In this document: in pieces, positions 23,407-34,393 of the stretch
How the letters are laid out: each line of letters begins with the position of its first letter
How positions within the stretch are numbered: the first letter of the stretch is position 1
NCBI RefSeq assembly: GCF_026151205.1
Contig: NC_087079.1
Span: 930,001-994,000, forward strand
From: Bolinopsis microptera
Lineage: Eukaryota > Ctenophora > Tentaculata > Lobata > Bolinopsidae
Length of the DNA: 64,000 bases
Reading direction: 5' to 3'
Made by a program: the position numbers and the translations under genes
The notes under the pieces: model-generated
Databases searched by the model: none
The model's input: only the letters and a program-made list of their open reading frames with translations
What the model was told of the DNA's origin: nothing

Positions 23407-26400
23407 TTTTTGTTTATAAAGACCCGAGGGCCATCCTTTAAGCTTTGAAACCGTTTATTGACAATAAATATATAATATAATATACTGAAATCGTAACATT
23501 CATGTCAATACTTAACTGAATAATATAAGCTGTTGTTAAAATAATAAACTTAACTGTCACTTAAATTAAGATATATGATTAATCAAATGTAATCTCTTTT
23601 ATTTCCACAACTAATTCTCCACACCAAGCTTAATTCACACACCAAAACATTAAATTTTATCAGATAACAAATGTCCTAATATATTACGTCCTTATCTTTT
23701 AGTTAAAAAGTCAGGGTGCAGCCTTTTACTTCAATAAGATTAAAACAATTCATCACCTGGATCACGATGGTTAGTCATCAAAATCAGCTAGGCGATATTT
23801 GAAATGATGCTGCAGACAGGGCCTCTGTGGTGGTACTGTTATGTAAGTGGTGGTGTTGCGGTCATCACTCACATATATAGGAGTGTTATTATGATGCGTT
23901 GAACACGGGCGTCAGATGCATACAGTAGATCGCTAGCGGATGATATGGTGATTGTGCTGTTGTGCTGATATGGCTTTAATTGAGCAATGGCCAGGAGTAC
24001 TATCAGTAAACTAGTAGCAGGTCTGGCATGAAATTTTCCGATTTTCAAAAGTGGTCGTAATTATTAGTTTTGAAGTGCTTTTGTAACTAAGAAGTTTATT
24101 GAGTGAGTGCCTAAATGTTGTTAGATAGTATACCTAATACAAGTTATGTTGTGGGTGTGTGATTTTGTGACCGTTGAATTTCCTTAAAACCTGGAATATT
24201 ATTCAGGAAAAAAGGGGTTTGCCTAGCCTTCCTCGTTGTTGCCTCTGATGGTGTTTCCAATAGCACACACGTTTTGCCTTAGACTTGTAAATGTTTATTG
24301 AAAATAAGCTGGGAAGACAAAAAAAAGTTTATATTTAAGTTTGTTTCAGTGATGGCAAGCAGTGACCTTTAAAACATACTGATTGTCTAAAGTGTTACAC
24401 CGTATTTAAGAACCAGTCAGAGCTAGTCTCATGGCTGAGTTAACTGTCGGGATATTACTTGGAAAAAGGCCTGATTGATTTTTGGCACTGTTTTCAGGGA
24501 AGTATTTCATCCTGTGCATTAATATAAGTGGCGTTTCTTTCACAGATTATTCCATGAATAGTGAAATTCCATACTCTTTCAAAGCTATCCCTCGGTGTGC
24601 AGCAATTGGCCGTCCTTGTAGAAATAGTGACGTCACCTGGCATAAACCTTCTCACACCTTGTTTCTGTTTTTGTGAATAGTGACTCAATGTGTGATTTTG
24701 GCAGCGAACCCCAGAACGAGGGAGCAGAAATTGAGGTGGATGAACAAGCAGTGATAAATTTGAAGCCTGACTTTTAAACGGTAAGTGCCTGTTCATTTTG
24801 TACATGATACCCTTTTTTTTTTCCATGTAATCTATTCAATCCTGGCCTCTAACGGCATGTATGTGTTTGCTCCACGTTAATTTATCCATACGATTATTAC
24901 TCCGAGAAACGTGCCTCAGTCACTTGATCTATCACTACTCCAGCTATGGAAACATTAATGTTAGAAAAGGGTTGTCCGTTTCTAATGATTGGCTACATAC
25001 CATAAAGTGAGTTTTTTTTTGAGATTGAGAGCAAGTCCGATGCTATCAACCTCCATTTGATCCATGATCGAGGTTATTTGATTTAGTTTGAACTGAACCT
25101 CTTGCTCGTGTAAACCATAACTATGATATTCGCATCGTCTGCGTACATATAAACTTAGCTAAATTTGAGATGTTTTGGGAAGGTCGTTGTGATAGATCAC
25201 AAGAGTAATGGTCCCAAAATCGACCCCTGGGGTACTCCAAAACCTGATTTCTTGGGCCTCGCGTCCGTCTTCTCCACCGACAGTCAACGAATTGGTGCGC
25301 CGCTCAGATAAGGACTCGAACATTTAAGTGCTGAACCTTTAATGCCGTAATTTCCAGTTTTTTTAGTAGTATAGGATGTTTTCATAACGTCACAAAGCTT
25401 TAGATAGTCAAGAAGAAGCAGCACAGCAATTTGCTTACTGTTGAAGAGTGTAGAATACTATTTTGACAATTAGTAAAGCGTGTTCACATGACATGCCAGG
25501 CCAAAACCGTACTGGCTTTCAAAAAGTGATCCATTGAAAGTCTAAAAATTCCAGAATATTCGACTATGCATAAGTTTTTCCGTAAATTTTCGAGAACGAG
25601 CTTAGCAAAGAGATTGGTCTGTAAATAAGTAACTTTCCTGTATTTAGAAAGCCACCTTTTGTGTATCGGAACACACTCGTGCCGATTTTAGAGCATTAGG
25701 AAATATTCCCTCCGTAAAGGATGAAGTTATGATTACGGCCAACGTTTTTTTGTGAATTTCGTATCTAGCTTGCAACTGCATTGGTTTCAATTTTTGTGTT
25801 CAAGTGTCGCTTTGTTCTTTTGACTTTTTACTACTTACTGATATTCAGAGGGGAATCAGGTTCTTAAACTCAATACTGCTAGTACCTAAATCCGTCCTAA
25901 CGTCCGTCCTGTAAGAATTCTTCAAAACCTCCTCCTGGAATCGAAAGTTTGCCTAGCACTTATCTGGGACTTGAATGTTGCTTGCAATGTTGGCAAATAC
26001 TCATTAAAATTTAGCCGATACATCGGAATGGCTGCTGAGAAATGTTTCCACATTCATCCTTTATTTTAATAGGCCCAGAGTGCCTACATTTCTACCCAGG
26101 CGACTATTAATAAGTTGCCACAGCTTTTGGAGTTGTCGCGGTACTCCTCAAAAAAAAAGTTTTTGTAGTACTTTGGGTTTTGGGCCAAATTAATATGTTT
26201 GTTACAAAATTTATTAATTTTTTTTGTATACGCAGCAATATTTGTCACGCTGGAACTTTTATCTTATCGTGGTAGAGACGTTGTCTACCGGGCACATGCA
26301 TCTTCTAGCACGGTAAAGACCAGGGTTTTGATCGTGCCGTTCATTTTTACGTCCCTAGCCAGTTTCTTTCTAGGATATGCTTGATCGAAAGTTTGGAATA

Positions 26401-26525
26401 ATTCACTGAATTTGTCATACTGGTCTTTCGCATAGTTTCTCTGTGCACCTCATCACACACGTTTCGCTCTCAAAAATTCTTTGAATCAGCAATGTGCAGC
26501 CGCATTGAACCCTGCGGAGTTCGGC
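23407..26525. mobile_element. 3.1-kb insertion inside PRDM-like copy 2
   Basis: The tandem unit stops at 23406 (ctgagaaagggccag-ttt) and resumes at about 26525 (cacagtggacaccaaaaaat), so everything between is inserted. It contains a LINE relic on the minus strand (below), an AATAAA on the minus strand near 23455, and a short minus-strand coding-like tail (TPIYVSDDRNTTTYITVPPQ ... KYRLADFDD, stop near 23775) that is not recognised. A plus-strand stretch at 24703-24779 has good AG/GTAAGT borders but reads into a stop. Confidence 0.7.
25050..26130 (-). pseudogene. Degenerate LINE endonuclease-RT relic
   Basis: In minus-strand order: LWQLINSRLGRN-like sequence near 26100, YRPISLLSSFSKIYGKTY near 25600, a GNYGIKGSALK-like block near 25350, GVPQGSILGP at about 25208-25236, and MYADDANI near 25140. 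These are the fingers/palm boxes of CR1/jockey-type reverse transcriptases in the right order. Stops and shifts separate them, so it is dead. It differs in sequence from families A, B and C. Confidence 0.75.
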
Positions 26526-27079
26526 ACCTTCTCACAGTGGACACCAAAAAATAAGTAAAAGCTGATCCCCAGCAAAACACGTGACTTACCCAATATACTT
26601 CCGGATTCAATAAACCTGAGACGCAAAAGCTTCCATCTCCAGCCTGGGAATTGTGGATTCTTGATTTCAATACAACTAGGAACTGGAAATTGCAGTCTTC
26701 TTATTCCTGGTTGCTGATATCATCTAAACAGGGAGTAAAGGACATGTAGGTTTCACATTCTCCCCTCACATAATCTTTACACTGCCAACAACACTGGAAA
26801 CAGAAGCATTCCATTGAAAATGTCATTTAAAACGTAATCTACCAAATTATTACAGTAAAGTTAACAGTACCGTTACCAACAAATTCAAGTAAGATTCAGA
26901 AAAAAAAAACATTTGATTTTGAGAACGGGACAATTATTATTCAGATAGTTTAAGTTTTAAGTTAAATTTTAGTTGTACAGAAAATGACTATAAATACCAT
27001 ATAGTATTGATAAACAATAAGTCAACTCCTATCTTCGTAGTAACTTACAATATTCAACTGTAACACCTCCTCCAGATTA

Positions 27080-29095
27080 TCGTTATCATCACGGTATGTA
27101 ACCCCCTCTTTAGCAACTCTAGAGGGGTTACTACTCTATTTTTAGAAGCTTTCCTGCACTCTTCAAGTTCTTCTTGGAGAATCTTCCTGAATGTATCTCT
27201 CTCAGCAGTGGTATCTGGTAGGAACACTAATGTGTGTCTTGTGCAGTGTTGGCAATCTCTTCTGTTTTCTTTATCTTCGTCAACAGCTTAGTAGATAACC
27301 ATCATCCAACATTCCTAGATACTCAAAATCATCTATCTCTTCTCTTTCTTCTCAGGGTCAGGTACCGACTCAGGTAACCAATAAGAAGGACGGGGAATAT
27401 TGTCAATATTCTCGTACACTTCTTCTGTTACTGAGTATGGTGGGAGTTTTCTTTTTGTGTTACAGACTTAGCAGTATTAACTCTGTTGTTACCCAGAATG
27501 TGTTATCAATTCTCACATTGTCAGTTTCACCTCTTATGATAACTACTGCTACTTTATCGGAGTTACATGTCACTACGTTCAGTATCGTTGTGTGTACCGC
27601 TACAAGAGGGTAAGTTTGCATTAGGATTCAGGTGTTGTTCTGGCTATGCTTTGCATTGTGTATGTTACTTTTGTTAGTACGTCGCTTTGGTATGGTCGCC
27701 CCTCATTATCTAGAACAGTCATTCTATCCATATCTTTGAGCACCTCCTTCACTTTATTTGTTATACCTGCGGAATAAACAATTTAACATGATAGTCGTAT
27801 TTAAAATGCACTAGCAACATGCAATCAATTACAATTACGAAATCTATACTATGCAGTGGTTTACGAGAACAATTAAATGTATATTTATGTGTAAGACATC
27901 AAAGTACCAAAATAAAAACTAACTCGTCCCTGATCTTGTTGTGATTAGTTATCATACACTCAAGTGCTCGATCAAGACAAGTATCTGCTGGTCCCTTGTT
28001 TTTATTCCTACCAAACTTATACTGTTCCTCGTCATCGTCCGTACATCACTACTCTTGGTCTGACAAAAGTTCATTATAGAAGGTCAGGGGGCAGCTCAAT
28101 ACTATCTATCTCCTCATCTGAGGACTCTTCCATTCTCCCGTAAGCATACCCATTAATATATAATAACATAACATTGTTGTTTCAAAAACAAAACATCATG
28201 AAACTGACTAATATTTATGCATAAAAGAAACACTAGCAAAAAGGTTTCTAAAAACAATACGATTATGATTCAAGATTCAAGCTATAAAATTCAAATAAAT
28301 AAGAAGATATAATGTAACTAACATGTCAACCAGGAATTTCTCCCAGCCACCAGAATAAGTCTCACAAGTAATTTTATAGAACTCCTCCTCAGACATAATA
28401 GGTCTAGTTAGCCTCACATATTTCATGTTAAACTCAGGTTTTCTGCAATCAGTTTTACACACATCTACAGGACCTTCTTACCGAGGTGAGATGCAAAGAT
28501 TCTTGTTGCAAGTAGATCTTGTACTGCTGGTACAGAAGTCCCAGGTTCTGAGTGTAGGCACATCTCTAGCTCCTCTACTTCAGGAGCTTCAGCTTCTTCA
28601 GGCTGATGAACTTGTCTTACACCAGTCCATACAATCTAGCTGTTCTACTTTTATACTTTTTAGTCTCAACTCTTCCAATCTTATGGGTACCTTCCTGGAC
28701 ATCTTCTTTTTGTTTGGAGATTTCTTCTTCGTATTGACTACAGGACTGTCTTTGTCACTGTCCTGAGCTGTACCTCTCAGCGGGGTTTTCTGGGATCAAT
28801 ATTTAACAACCTCCTCAAGTTTTATTACCCATCTCATACTCTGATTCAGCAATATTTCATCTGCGATATGAGATAATGTTAATTTTAAAAGGAAATGAGT
28901 TTTGACACGACCGATTTAATACTACTGTGTCAAAATACTAATTTCACAAAATCGCGCAATAATTTGGATCAATCACAGTAGCTATTTGAAGTTGAGCAGA
29001 AAGTTTCAGATGTTTGAGAGGTTCATTAATTTAGTTCAGTATTTGTTTAACAGATGAAAAATAAATTTTTACACTGTGAAGTAGGCTGAGGTATT
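27080..29095 (-). pseudogene. PRDM-like gene, copy 3, C-terminal half only
   Basis: The minus-strand exon around 28330-28465 reads CKTDCRKPEFNMKYVRLTRP and then SEEEFYKITCE. Upstream at 28520-28760 are GTSVPAVQDLL and QPEEAEAPEVEEL. The acidic terminus matches copies 1 and 2 down to about 27080. The copy stops matching at about 29095, before any zinc finger, so its fingers and SET domain are missing. Small indels are again frequent. Confidence 0.5.
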
Positions 29096-29420
29096 TCCTT
29101 CCCTCCCATTACGATAACATATAAAACGACGAAAGCTAGTGGCAACAAAAGTTTCATTTGAATTTCAAATGCAGGCAAGGCTTCTCTGTCAGCCTTTATA
29201 TACGCTATTTCGCCCATACAAATGCTACTATCTGTAGGCGCTAAAGCAATATTCAACGTCAGGTCACGCTGCTCTGTGTTCAATATGTTGAGATTTGCTC
29301 TTCTTTTCAACTTTTAAAACACAAACTTGTAAAATCTAACATGGCGGCTTCATACGTCAAACATTTGACACCCCAATGCTACAGATAAAGAGTGTCGAAA
29401 GACTGAAGATTTCTTTTTCT
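29096..29420. other. Junction sequence, no gene recognised
   Basis: Sits between the truncated third PRDM-like unit and the 3' end of LINE C. A minus-strand frame contains a hydrophobic stretch after Met (MKLLLPLAFVVLYVIVMG near 29160-29100) that could encode a signal peptide, but no donor follows it and the frame runs into the repeat, so it is not called. Confidence 0.45.
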
Positions 29421-31950
29421 TGTACATACATACATGTTACATGAAGAGGTCTCCTCCTAGTCGTTGGAGTGGCCTGCATCACACACATCTCTTCTACGGC
29501 GTAACATGTTCCTCCATTCCACTCGCTTTAGAGCCAACTGTTTTACTGCATCTCTGCTGATGTTATCGACACATGTAAATTCAGCTGCATCCTCGAGTAC
29601 ACAGGCCATCCAGCCTTTGCGGGGTCTTACTCTCAGTCTCTTTCCATAGTTTGGTTTCCAATCCAGTAAGAAATTGGGAAACCGCGTCTCTGGCATTCTG
29701 ACAACATGTCCGTACCATCTTAGTCTAGCCGCACCGATGAAAGTTTCGATAGACTTAATTCCAGCACGCCTGAGAACTTCTTCATTGGAGACATGGAAGA
29801 ACCACTTTATCTTCAAGATTCTTCTTAGGGAGGTCAGATGGAAGACCTCAAACCGTTTCATCTGCTTCTTTGTTGTGTTCCACACTTCAGCTCCATATAA
29901 CAGAATAGTAATAACAGCAGCCTTGTAGATACGGATCTTGGTGGGCGTTCTTATAGTTCGACTGTTCCATATCTTCCAAAGCTGATGAAACGCACCATTA
30001 GCACGCTGGATCCTGATGTCAAGATCTCGGTCAATGGTACCATCCCCACTGATGTTGGCACCAAGATAAAAAAGTTGCTGACCTGTTCAACAGGTTCTCC
30101 CCCCACTGTTAGCTTTATACTGTCTCTTTCGGTGTAAGGTCGCTGGGACGCACACTTGCTGATCGCCATGCATTGTGTCTTTTTAGCGTTGATCTTCAAC
30201 CCAGCATAAGAGGTGTAATAAGCTATAAGATCAGTGGACTCTTGCAGCCCTTCTTCAGTATTGTCCATCACTGCCAGATCATCAGCGTAGTCACTATCCA
30301 TGATAACTTTATCATCTGCACCCTTTAGTTCCTTTTGCGGTACAGCACCATGACTGATCGCCTTGTGAACCTAGGCCAAAAAGATTCCAAAGTTCAGACA
30401 AAAATTAAATACAGGAGGGCCCTGGATATCACCCTGTCCAGTGCCCGAATTAACAGAGAACCAATCAGACATTTCACCATTAACCCTGACAGCACTCATG
30501 GTTCCGTTGAAGAATGCCTGAAAGATTCTAACATATTTCTCAGGAAGTCCATAGTGTCTCATTCTTGACCAAATGAACTCTCTTCTGATGGAATCAAACG
30601 CTGCCTTAAAGTTAAAATCAATGAAATTAACATAAAGTGGAATGTTCAACTCAATGCAGTTGTGAATAATGGTGCGGATGGAATAAATCTGATCAATACA
30701 TGAGCGGTTCCGTCTGAACCCACACTGATTTTCCCTAAGAAGACACTCCATTCCACCATCCAGCCTCTTAAGAAGAACCATTTGAAGAACCTTAGAAGAC
30801 GTTGCCCTAAGAGTTATACCCCTATTATTGCAGCAGTATGAGGTGTCGCCCTTCTTTCCGATAACCACTATAACACCTTTAAGCCAATCCTCAGGGATCA
30901 CCTCTTCCTCCCATACCTTTTTAAACAGTAGCTCTAGTTGGCCAACAAGAGCACTTCCACCATACTTAAGTTGTTCATTAGTTATCTCATCAACCCCTGC
31001 ACTTTTGCAGTTCTTCAGTTTCTTTAGAGCATAACTAATCTCATCTCTAGAAGGAGGTCCATCAGAACAAGAAAGGTAGTCAAAACTCGGTTGTGAGGGC
31101 ACACCATCGAGGTCATCAAGATTGGCATCCGATAGGTGGAGGATTTAAGAGTGCTCCTTCCACCTTTCCTTCTGACTGTCCGGGTCTGTAATGAAATGAC
31201 CATCCTTATCCCTAACTGACATACCCACTTTCTTCTTCTTTTTCCCAGAAATCTTCTTTATCTTATCCCAAACTTCCTTTTGCTGGCCTTTCTTAGAAGC
31301 CTCCTCTAGATCAGTCGCTATTTTAGTAGCCCAGTTGTTGTCGTCAATTTTACAACTTTTCTTAACTAATTTATTAAGTTTAGAGTAGGCTGATCTATTG
31401 ACGTTTGAAGTGGGATCCCTCCGTTTGAACATTCCCCGTTGCTCTATCAAGTTCTTAGAGGTTTGCGAAAGGTGTTGTTCTTTAACCTTCCGGGGACGCT
31501 TTCCAAGCACTTCCATCGAGACATCAGTGACTGTCTGCTTGAAATTATCCCACATGTCCTCAAGGTTGACCTCATTAGCCAGACAATCAAAACGGTTCTG
31601 AAGAGCCACGTTGTACTCTTGAACCTTAGACAAGTTTCGCAAATGTTCGATAGCAGGCACATCGTGCCTTTTAACAGTGATCTTAACTACCGACTGCAGT
31701 TTGATTTGCAGCCGTCCACGAACAAGATAGTGATCTGAACAAATGTCCGCCCAACGACATACCTTAACATCGAGTAGCGAGTGTTGGAATCGTCCACTAA
31801 TACAAATATGATCTATTTGATTCACAGTTATGAGTTAACCCGATGGGAGACCGCCATGTACCCTTGTGGATGTCTCTATGCTGGAACAGAGTTCCACCAA
31901 TAACAAGTTGATTGGCTGCACAGAAATCCATGAGCCTGGTCCCATTTTTC
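29421..31950 (-). pseudogene. LINE family C (RTE-type), 5'-truncated, frameshifted
   Basis: In minus-strand order: the end of an RTE-type endonuclease (GTRLMDFCAANQLVIGGTLF near 31940, then NQIDHICISGRFQHSLLDVK from 31825), a linker to 31145, RT fingers and palm (31102-30371: LKNCKSAGVDEITNEQLK, NNRGITLRATSSK, ENQCGFRRNRSCIDQIYSIR), the catalytic YADD in DSDYADDLAVMDNTEEGLQ (30301 on), and a C-terminal LRWYGHVVRMPETRFPNFLL block (29885-29457). The last block is typical of RTE-like elements. At least three frame breaks and one nonsense interruption separate these parts. The 3' end carries TGTATGTATGTA. The 5' half of the endonuclease is missing here but present in the 46.7-57.8 kb array. Confidence 0.85.
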
Positions 31951-32175
31951 TTGTATCACTGGTCAATGGTCCTGCCTACCTGCCTAGGTCGGTCCAGATG
32001 AAATCAATGGTCTAACAATGTAATATATTGAAGAATCTGTAACTTACTATCACTTTATATCAGTGCAATAAATTTTCATACTGAAAGCTCAAAATAGCAA
32101 TGAAAATAAAGTAAAATAATAACTTATCGGGATCTATACTGTTGCCACCATTTTTTCTTCACCATGGCTGGACTT
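31951..32175. other. Unique AT-rich spacer
   Basis: Nothing recognised between the truncated LINE C and the 58-bp repeat. Confidence 0.5.
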
Positions 32176-32468
32176 AGGTGGCCAAGATAGCATCAAGATG
32201 CTCTGCCTGCCTCTGGGGTATGGCATCCCTACTAGGTCGCCAAGATAGCATCAAGATGCTCTGCCTGCCTCTGGGGTATGGCATCCCTACTAGGTCGCCA
32301 AGATAGCATCAAGATGCTCTGCCTGCCTCTGGGGTATGGCATCCCTACTAGGTGGCCAAGATAGCATCAAGATGCTCTGCCTGCCTCTGGGGTATGGCAT
32401 CCCTACTAGGTCGCCAAGATAGCATCAAGATGCTCTGCCTGCCTCTGGGGTATGGCATCCCTACTAGA
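32176..32468. repeat. 58-bp tandem repeat, five copies
   Basis: Five units with starts 58 bp apart (32181, 32239, 32297, 32355, 32413) containing ccaagatagcatcaagatgc, tctgcctgcctctggggtat and ggcatccctacta. Copies are almost identical (ggtcgcc versus ggtggcc). A reverse frame over it (32348-32704) is repeat translation. Confidence 0.95.
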
Positions 32469-33527
32469 TGCCGGAGTTTACTTTGTGGAGATGATAAAAT
32501 AAAAGTGAGATAAAGGGGGTGAGTAGATGCTGTAGACTGTAGTGCCGATTCGGTGATGACTAGAGAGAATGAAGTGAACAAACATGTGTTTTGTGTATCC
32601 AGGGCTTTGCAGTCTGATCCAGATCCTCTGGCACCATGATTTAAACTGGCGTTTTTGTCGTCGATAGGGTGTTTAATGAAAAATTGTGGAATGGGGCAGA
32701 TCAAAGCCGAAATAACGGAATATGGAGTTGTTAGAGTTTTTTATTTAGAGCATAAAAACTTGTGGTTTTATTTAACATTTAAATATTGGTAATCTGTTAG
32801 TTGTGGTTTCATGATATTCAAATAATGATATTTTGTTGGCGCGTACAATTAATTAACTCTAATCCTGCTCAGATGAGGAGAAAGATTCGGTAAAAGAGAA
32901 AGGCGAGAAGAGAAAGAACGTTCCTTTGTGGAAACCCAACGGTCCCAATGGAAATGGCATGGTCAGTAAAACTTTCTTACTATTATTATTTGTTTTAGAT
33001 CGTTTTGTAAATAAGAAACTTCGATTGTAAAGAACTCAGCTTCATTTAAAATATTAAAAGAGTAGCCAAACGTTGAATATCATTCTCAATTTCAAACATT
33101 ATCAAACAAAAGAAATGGTTAAATCTCACATTTACACCCCTTTAAGAAATTCTAATAAGAATAAGAGCTTCTTGATCCTTGTTTAGATGTAAGAATCTAT
33201 CTTAGTTCCTCGTGGACTATATAATGTATACTATACAATATAATGTTATTCAATGTATATTATACCATATATACCATTTATACAGTATATACAATGTATA
33301 GTATACCATATTGTATACCATGTATAATGTATATACAATATATTTATAGTACACACGTGGTATTATTATCATTAAAAGTGTATTTAATGATAAACCATTT
33401 GTAGGTTTACTGGGGTCTGGTATAGGGAGGCAAAGTTGTCAGGTTTTATTGCAGCTATTTCAGCAGCGTCTGCGCGGCGCAAGCCTTTTCTAGTATCAAT
33501 TAAATAATAACCAACGTAAACTGAAGA
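32469..33527. other. AT-rich intergenic stretch
   Basis: Contains TATA-rich simple sequence at about 33218-33350. One candidate exon (32873-32961) is listed separately. Otherwise nothing is recognised. It includes the downstream flank of the receptor gene; no clear AATAAA was seen just past its stop on the minus strand. Confidence 0.5.
32873..32961 (+). CDS. Possible isolated plus-strand exon
   Basis: An 89-nt segment between taatcctgctcag and gtcagt. It opens with two bases then reads EEKDSVKEKGEKRKNVPLWK, ending PNGPNGNGM, from phase 1 to phase 0. Lysine-rich then Pro/Asn/Gly-rich. The framing is tidy, but no family and no neighbouring exon were found. Confidence 0.3.
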
Positions 33528-34393
33528 TCAAATCATTGCTGAATCGTTTGTCGTATCAATGTTACCAGAACCTATTTTAGCTTCGTATGTTAGTTGCTCC
33601 TTCTTCTTGCCCATGTTGGGCGGATCAAACCATTCCTCAATCACCTCACGACACTTGTACCTAATCCTGCTCTGCAAGCACGTGAGAACAGACTGTCCCT
33701 TCTCTATACTGTCCTGCCGGGCTACGTACAATATTTCCAAGAACACTGTTACAAACGACAGTGAGGCTCCTACCCCCAGAATAAGGAAAAGTCCCACTAG
33801 AATAGGCAACCCGAACTTAGTGTCACTCCCAACTGAGGTAGCACAGGCTGCCACGTCGTCGCTGGAGTACCACTCATCGAACTTGCTGGTGAACCAGCCC
33901 TTCTCCCGGTACCTCAGGAACATCTTGTTAATCAGGGCGGTGTAGGGAGAGTTCACTTGTGTTCCAAACGCCCACTGGTTGTTGAATTTACCCGTTTTTA
34001 TGAGCATTGTTTTGCAGTCGCCCTTGAAATTGTAGGACAGAACCGAACTGTCGTCTATGAAGACAAACCCACCCTCTTTAACTTTGTCAATTCCCTCCTG
34101 AAGGTCCTGCAGTTGCACTCCCTTCTCAGCTATCTTGTTGTACTCCTCATCGTCATGACTGGACATCATGATCTGCAGGTTCCTGTCCTGGATGAGTCCC
34201 CACTTGTAGTCGTTTTGCACCAGCAAGTCAGACAGGCCTCGTATTGTGGCAGTAGACCTGTCTAGAGTGAGATGGGCGGTGAGGTTGGCGGTGTACATGG
34301 AGGTTAGTATCATGATGAACAGCCACCAGATGAAGAGAAGGAACCGCCCTGAGGGGGCTGTTGGGAGAGTGTCTGTTCCTTGCAACACGAACC
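33528..34393 (-). CDS. Ionotropic glutamate receptor, exon 3 (pore, M3, S2, M4, C-tail)
   Basis: Residues 659-946. It starts after CCCCCAG (ending at 34394), completing a Gly codon, and reads GFVLQGTDTLPTAPSGRF, the re-entrant pore loop. The position before the pore Gly is Gln (Q663), the usual Q/R site. M3 follows (676-701) with MYTANLTAHLT, a variant of SYTANLAAF. S2 carries the acidic ligand residue in FIDDSSVLSY (772-773). M4 is at 852-882. The cytoplasmic tail is about 64 residues and ends NDSAMI. In the S2 helix-F loop the Ser-Thr pair that holds the glutamate side chain in AMPA/kainate receptors is replaced by Asn-Leu (QDRNLQIMM), so glutamate may not be the ligand. Confidence 0.9.

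Larger units (their letters stand above)
19385..26745 (-). pseudogene. PRDM-like gene, copy 2, split by an insertion in its first intron
   Basis: Same architecture as copy 1. The SET start exon lies at about 26740-26580 (PSCIEIKNPQ, FIESGS, then GTAAGTCACG). The second SET piece near 23100-23180 reads TGYGFLNCARGVNV. C2H2-like fingers occupy 22560-21840. C-terminal acidic exons include CRKPEF-type sequence near 20700 and end near 19385. The intron between the two SET pieces is interrupted by foreign sequence (23407-26525). Frames are broken by many single-base indels. The unit offset from copy 1 is about 4.57-4.63 kb. Confidence 0.55.

Noticed and set aside
24494-24826. A 110-codon reverse frame
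   Set aside because: No recognisable domain, lies in the insertion, and no splice or repeat support.
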